From IMG/VR virus record IMGVR_UViG_3300042002_000093, positions 1 to 25,275 of that record: a stretch of 25,275 nt of DNA; one strand, given 5' to 3'. Below, piece by piece: positions 22,292-25,275 of the stretch. Numbering within the stretch: the first letter of the stretch is position 1; every line of letters begins with the position of its first letter. The stretch comes from a virus. Position numbers and translations under genes: made by a program. The notes below the pieces were generated by a model. It worked only from the letters and a program-made list of their open reading frames with translations. It searched no databases and was not told the DNA's origin.

Positions 22292-22803
22292 GACGTTCTC
22301 CCGAGGTGCGCGAGCCACGCGTGGGCGTGGGTGAGCCGGTCGTCGGCGGTAACGAGCGCTCCGGCCCGTGCGGACACCTCTACGGGGTTGCCCGGCTCGG
22401 GGTCGGTGGCGAGGTACAGGAGGGCCGCCGCGCCTTGCAGCGCGAAGCTGGCGGCCTTCGCGTAGGCGTTCTGTTCCCGGGAGGCGTTGTCGTGGGCGAC
22501 GGCGCCGATGAGGTCGGCGAACACCGACAAGATGGCGGCTTCGCCGCTGGTGTCGCAATTGGATACGTCAACCAAGTCGGCCCACCCGCGGGAGAACCGG
22601 GCGCGGACGCCATCGGTGCCGACTTCGGCGGTGCCGTGGTCGACGGTGGAGCACGTGAGGTCGGCGAGGCGGAAGGCGGTGGCCCCGGCGAGCACGATCG
22701 TCCCGTCATAGGCGTCCATGGTGGGGTCGGTGACGGCGGCGACTTCGAGCGCGGCGAGCGCGGCGGCGAACTGGTTGCGGAGAGCGGTGAAGTTGGCAGG
22801 CAT
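22288..22803 (-). CDS. unknown protein, 171 residues
   Basis: Not recognised. It starts MPANFTALRNQFAAALAALE, contains a short beta-rich region (GTIVLAGATAFRLADL, then GVRARFSRGWADLVDV) and ends in Ala-rich helices (EQNAYAKAASFALQGAAALL). No catalytic or metal motif is visible. ATG 22803 has GAAGGA 7 bases upstream. A hairpin (22826-22857) separates it from the large upstream ORF, with no promoter module between. Coupled to the following gene by GTGA. Confidence 0.73.
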   Translation of the reverse strand: MPANFTALRNQFAAALAALEVAAVTDPTMDAYDGTIVLAGATAFRLADLTCSTVDHGTAEVGTDGVRARFSRGWADLVDVSNCDTSGEAAILSVFADLIGAVAHDNASREQNAYAKAASFALQGAAALLYLATDPEPGNPVEVSARAGALVTADDRLTHAHAWLAHLGRTS

Positions 22804-22825
22804 GATGGTCCTTCGCGGTAAGGGC

Positions 22826-22857
22826 GGGGCCCGGCGCTGTCGGAGGCGCCGGGCCCC
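22826..22857 (-). terminator. intercistronic hairpin after 22870-24390
   Basis: Perfect 12-bp stem GGGGCCCGGCGC / GCGCCGGGCCCC with an 8-base loop. The stem sequence is the same as that at 13278-13304, plus one pair, although the neighbouring genes are unrelated. Confidence 0.6.
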
Positions 22858-22869
22858 GGTGTCGAGCGG

Positions 22870-24390
22870 CTAAGCGTTGAGTTCGTCCCGGATGCGTTCC
22901 CACTCCGGGAGGCGTGCGGCGAGCGATGCGGCGCGGTGTTCGTCGCCGTCGCACCACTCGGCCACCTTCGCGTTCACGAGGTCCCGGAGGGCGCCCACCT
23001 GGCGGCGCGTGATCTCTTCGGCGTCGGCGAAGTCCACGACGCTCCCCCACGCGCGGATGAGCTTCGTGTCGGCGCCAGCGGTCATGCCGCCCATGGCGAT
23101 GTCCTCGATGACCGCGCGGAGGGCGCGGTAGTTCACCCCGTGCGTCACGTTCGAGTTCTTGCCGAGCGGGTAGGCGTCCACGAGGGCCCGGAGTTCCTTG
23201 GTGTGGTCGGCGAAGGGACCGCCGTCCACGAGGCGGCACCCGGTGCCGGTGTTGGACTCCTCGAACCGGAGGAGGATGCCGATGTGGATGTTGTCGCGCT
23301 GGTCGTCGGGGAGCGGCGTGGCGAACTTCCACACGTCCACGAGTTGACCGGTGGACACGGCGAAGTCAACGGCGTCGTACAGCGCGTAGTAGAGCGCTTC
23401 GAACGTGTCCGACAACGCGTCCGGCGCGGGGGTGTCGGCGCCCAGAATGGCGCGGGCGGCGTCGACGCGGTTGGCGTAGGCGCCGGTGCGCCACTCGTCC
23501 AGCATGGCGAAGAGGTCTTGCGCGGTGTCGGACTTCGGGCCGTAGCCGTGGTTGTCGACGCCCATGCGGTTCGCCGTCTTGTAGACGAGCGCCATGTGCT
23601 TGTCAGCGATGCGCCGGTGTTCGTCCCACGCCGGGCCGGTGAGGTCGGAGGCGTAGGCGGCGAGCCGGGCGTAGGTCTTGGCGCCGTTGATGGTCTGTCG
23701 GGCGCGCATCGTGGCGAACGGTTCGAGGACGGGGACGGCGAGCGCGTCGGCGCCCTCTTCGGTGTCGGCCTTCCACTGTTCGATTGCTTTGGCGACGCGC
23801 TCGGCGTCCCCGGCGGGTTCGTTGCCGACGACGCCCGCGACGGCGGCGACGCGGGCCATGTGGCGGTCGTAGGTGTCGGCGTCGATGGTGCCCGCGAGGC
23901 GTTCGCGGTTGAGCGCGTCCACGCATCCCAGAAGGTGCATGTTGTCGAAGGCGTACCACTCGTAGTCGTCGCCGTCGTCGTGGCCTGCGAGCGCGGTGAG
24001 CATACGGCCTTCGTTGATGTCGGCGGCGCTCCACGGCCGCGGGTTGGTGATGAGCCCGTTGTCGAGTTCGATGCGGACGGCGCTGGCGCGCCGGGCGATG
24101 CTGGCCGCGAGGGTTTCGACGGCTTCGAGCGCTTCGGCGAGCGTGATGGCGTACACGGAGTCGACGGCGGTGGGGACGACGGGGGGAGCGTCGCCGACGG
24201 CGACGGCGGCGGCGGCGTCCAGGTGGAGCGCGAGCGCGTCGTGGAGGGGTCGTTCCCGGTCGGTGGCGTCCTCGAACGGGCACGCCTTCGCCAGGCGCGC
24301 GAGCGTGTCGGCGTCGTTGCCGACGGCTTCGAGGGCGCGGTGTGCCTTCGTGATGTCCAGGTAGCGGTTGAGGTCGGTTTGCGAGGTCAT
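22870..24390 (-). CDS. large unknown protein, 506 residues
   Basis: Not recognised. It starts MTSQTDLNRYLDITKAHRAL and is mainly helical and acidic. Features seen include DNHGYGPKSDTAQDLFAMLD near the middle, a Trp/Phe patch (WKFATPLPDDQRDNIHIGIL), CRLVDGGPFADHTKELRALV and a C-terminal helical region with AEWCDGDEHRAASLAARLPE. No nucleotide-binding or nuclease motif is evident. ATG 24390 lies downstream of a hairpin that follows the ERF gene and has GGGA upstream. The place beside ERF suggests a recombination or replication-related role, but that is position only. Confidence 0.75.
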   Translation of the reverse strand: MTSQTDLNRYLDITKAHRALEAVGNDADTLARLAKACPFEDATDRERPLHDALALHLDAAAAVAVGDAPPVVPTAVDSVYAITLAEALEAVETLAASIARRASAVRIELDNGLITNPRPWSAADINEGRMLTALAGHDDGDDYEWYAFDNMHLLGCVDALNRERLAGTIDADTYDRHMARVAAVAGVVGNEPAGDAERVAKAIEQWKADTEEGADALAVPVLEPFATMRARQTINGAKTYARLAAYASDLTGPAWDEHRRIADKHMALVYKTANRMGVDNHGYGPKSDTAQDLFAMLDEWRTGAYANRVDAARAILGADTPAPDALSDTFEALYYALYDAVDFAVSTGQLVDVWKFATPLPDDQRDNIHIGILLRFEESNTGTGCRLVDGGPFADHTKELRALVDAYPLGKNSNVTHGVNYRALRAVIEDIAMGGMTAGADTKLIRAWGSVVDFADAEEITRRQVGALRDLVNAKVAEWCDGDEHRAASLAARLPEWERIRDELNA

Positions 24391-24410
24391 GGTGGTCCCA
24401 TTCGGGGTCG

Positions 24411-24438
24411 GGGCCCCGCCGAGCTGGCGGCGGGGCCC
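24411..24438 (-). terminator. intercistronic hairpin after ERF gene
   Basis: Perfect 10-bp stem GGGCCCCGCC / GGCGGGGCCC with an 8-base loop, 9 bases after the ERF stop codon. No promoter module follows. Confidence 0.6.
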
Positions 24439-24447
24439 GTGGCGGTG

Positions 24448-25275
24448 TCAGGCGGTGTGGAACTCGGCTTGCGGGTCGGCGGCCGCGGCGGCGGCCTCCT
24501 GTTTCTTGAGCACTTCGATGCGGCGCGTGGTGAGGTTGTGGAGGTGTTGGCCGTCCTTTGCGGACAGCTTTCCGGCCTCGCACTCACCCTTGATTTCGTC
24601 CCACACGAGGCGGAGCGAGTCGTTGTTGCCGGACGCCTCGATGGCGCCGCGGTAGTAGGTGACGCGCTCGGGGTTGTCGTCGGCCCACGGGTCGTCGTCG
24701 GCGCTGGCGCGGCGGCCGGACACCTTCGGGGCGGCCTGGCGCTGGCGCGGCGCGGCGTCCTCGCGGCCGGGGGCGGCGACTTCGTACACGTCGTGGTCGG
24801 GGTCGCGATCCTCGGTGGGGATGGCGAACACTTGGAGGAGCATGGTGCGCATGGCGACGCTCATGGCCTTCGCGGTCGACTTGTCGCCGGTGTCCATGCC
24901 CTCGCCGGGGATGGGGCCCACGGTGTACTCCGAGCCGTCGGCGGCGGAGGTGAAGCGGTAGCGGACCTTGACGACGGTGTTCATGAGGCCGCCGCCGCCG
25001 TTCGAGGTGAACCGGTTGTGCGTGGATTCGACCAGCTCGGGGGAGATGAACAGGCAGTGCGAGCGGAGGAGCGGCGCCAACACGTTCATCACGTCATCGA
25101 TGCCGCGGAACTTGAAGTTCCCGTGCTCCGACCGCTTGTCTTTCCCGATGGCCCCGATGGCGTTCATGACCTCGCAGATAGCGCCGATGACGCCGGGGAC
25201 GGATTCGCGTTCGATGATGGGCACCACCTCGCGCTCGGGGGCGGCGGGGGTGTGCTCCTCGGGGGTGGGGTCGGG
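24448..25275 (-). CDS. erf: ERF-family single-strand DNA annealing protein (5' end outside window)
   Basis: ERF (essential recombination function)-type recombinase, which anneals single-stranded DNA during phage recombination. Counting from GTG 25227, the core shows GNFKFRGIDDVMNVLAPLL (36-54), VVKVRYRFTSAADGSEYTVG (85-104) and GEGMDTGDKSTAKAMSVAMR (108-127) followed by LQVFAIPTEDRDPD, all diagnostic. A linker (about 150-187) with ADDDPWADD precedes a helical C-terminal domain, a usual ERF layout. The frame stays open for 16 codons above GTG 25227 to the window edge with no ribosome site near that GTG, so the gene probably starts further upstream. It is the first gene seen of the early-type block. 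Confidence 0.88.
   Translation of the reverse strand, partial: PDPTPEEHTPAAPEREVVPIIERESVPGVIGAICEVMNAIGAIGKDKRSEHGNFKFRGIDDVMNVLAPLLRSHCLFISPELVESTHNRFTSNGGGGLMNTVVKVRYRFTSAADGSEYTVGPIPGEGMDTGDKSTAKAMSVAMRTMLLQVFAIPTEDRDPDHDVYEVAAPGREDAAPRQRQAAPKVSGRRASADDDPWADDNPERVTYYRGAIEASGNNDSLRLVWDEIKGECEAGKLSAKDGQHLHNLTTRRIEVLKKQEAAAAAADPQAEFHTA

Noticed and set aside
22292-22558. Longer start for the 133-residue basic protein
   Set aside because: It would overlap most of the upstream gene; the GTGA overlap at 22288-22291 is the usual coupled start.

Overview
This looks like the left-facing structural and accessory part of a tailed (siphovirus-like) bacteriophage or prophage genome from a high-GC actinobacterial host. 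The evidence is the very high GC content with strong GC3 bias, the GTG/ATG starts with good Shine-Dalgarno sites, the -10 elements of the actinobacterial TANNNT type, and head proteins of the kinds usual in actinophages: an SGDWR-type capsid maturation protease, an HK97-like capsid protein with a Cys-rich middle, and a MuF-like protein. No integrase, rRNA, tRNA or CRISPR array was seen, so a lytic phage and a prophage cannot be told apart.

Layout, in the direction of transcription (minus strand, from 25275 down to 1): (a) 25275-21415, an ERF-family single-strand annealing protein (cut by the window edge), three unknown proteins and a protein with two winged-helix-like segments. (b) 21005-18890, overlapping small and large terminase genes. 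(c) 18822-9335, a roughly 9.5-kb block of small unknown genes lying between terminase and portal. It is organised as cassettes: a short promoter/leader module, one to four ORFs, then a GC-rich hairpin. (d) 9278-4001, a DUF1360-like membrane protein, portal, MuF-like head protein, a long capsid maturation protease and two small head-region proteins. (e) 3696-76, a 632-residue major capsid protein with its own N-terminal scaffold-like region, then three head-tail/tail structural genes ending at a G/C homopolymer hairpin. Two small genes (14605-14931 and 21161-21301) run the opposite way.

The main discovery candidate is a 27-bp module found 11 times, nine on the minus strand and two on the plus strand, each just ahead of a start codon: GTGWTACGNT, then exactly 7 nt, then CGCAAACAAG (one or two copies degenerate). 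The first part reads as an extended -10 promoter. The second sits where the transcript should begin, so transcripts from these promoters would share the same 5' end. Together with the hairpins that precede the modules, this gives a standardised, moron-like expression cassette system for accessory genes. Other points of note are two pairs of paralogous accessory proteins, a protein with two identically spaced C-x4-C-x10-C-x2-H fingers, a proline-rich gene split by an in-frame amber codon, and a perfect stem-loop ahead of terminase small subunit.

Functional reading: terminase, portal, protease, capsid and MuF-like proteins build and fill the head; the last three genes probably make connector and tail parts; ERF serves recombination or replication. 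The accessory cassettes have no recognisable function, but independent promoters suggest expression outside the late structural programme.
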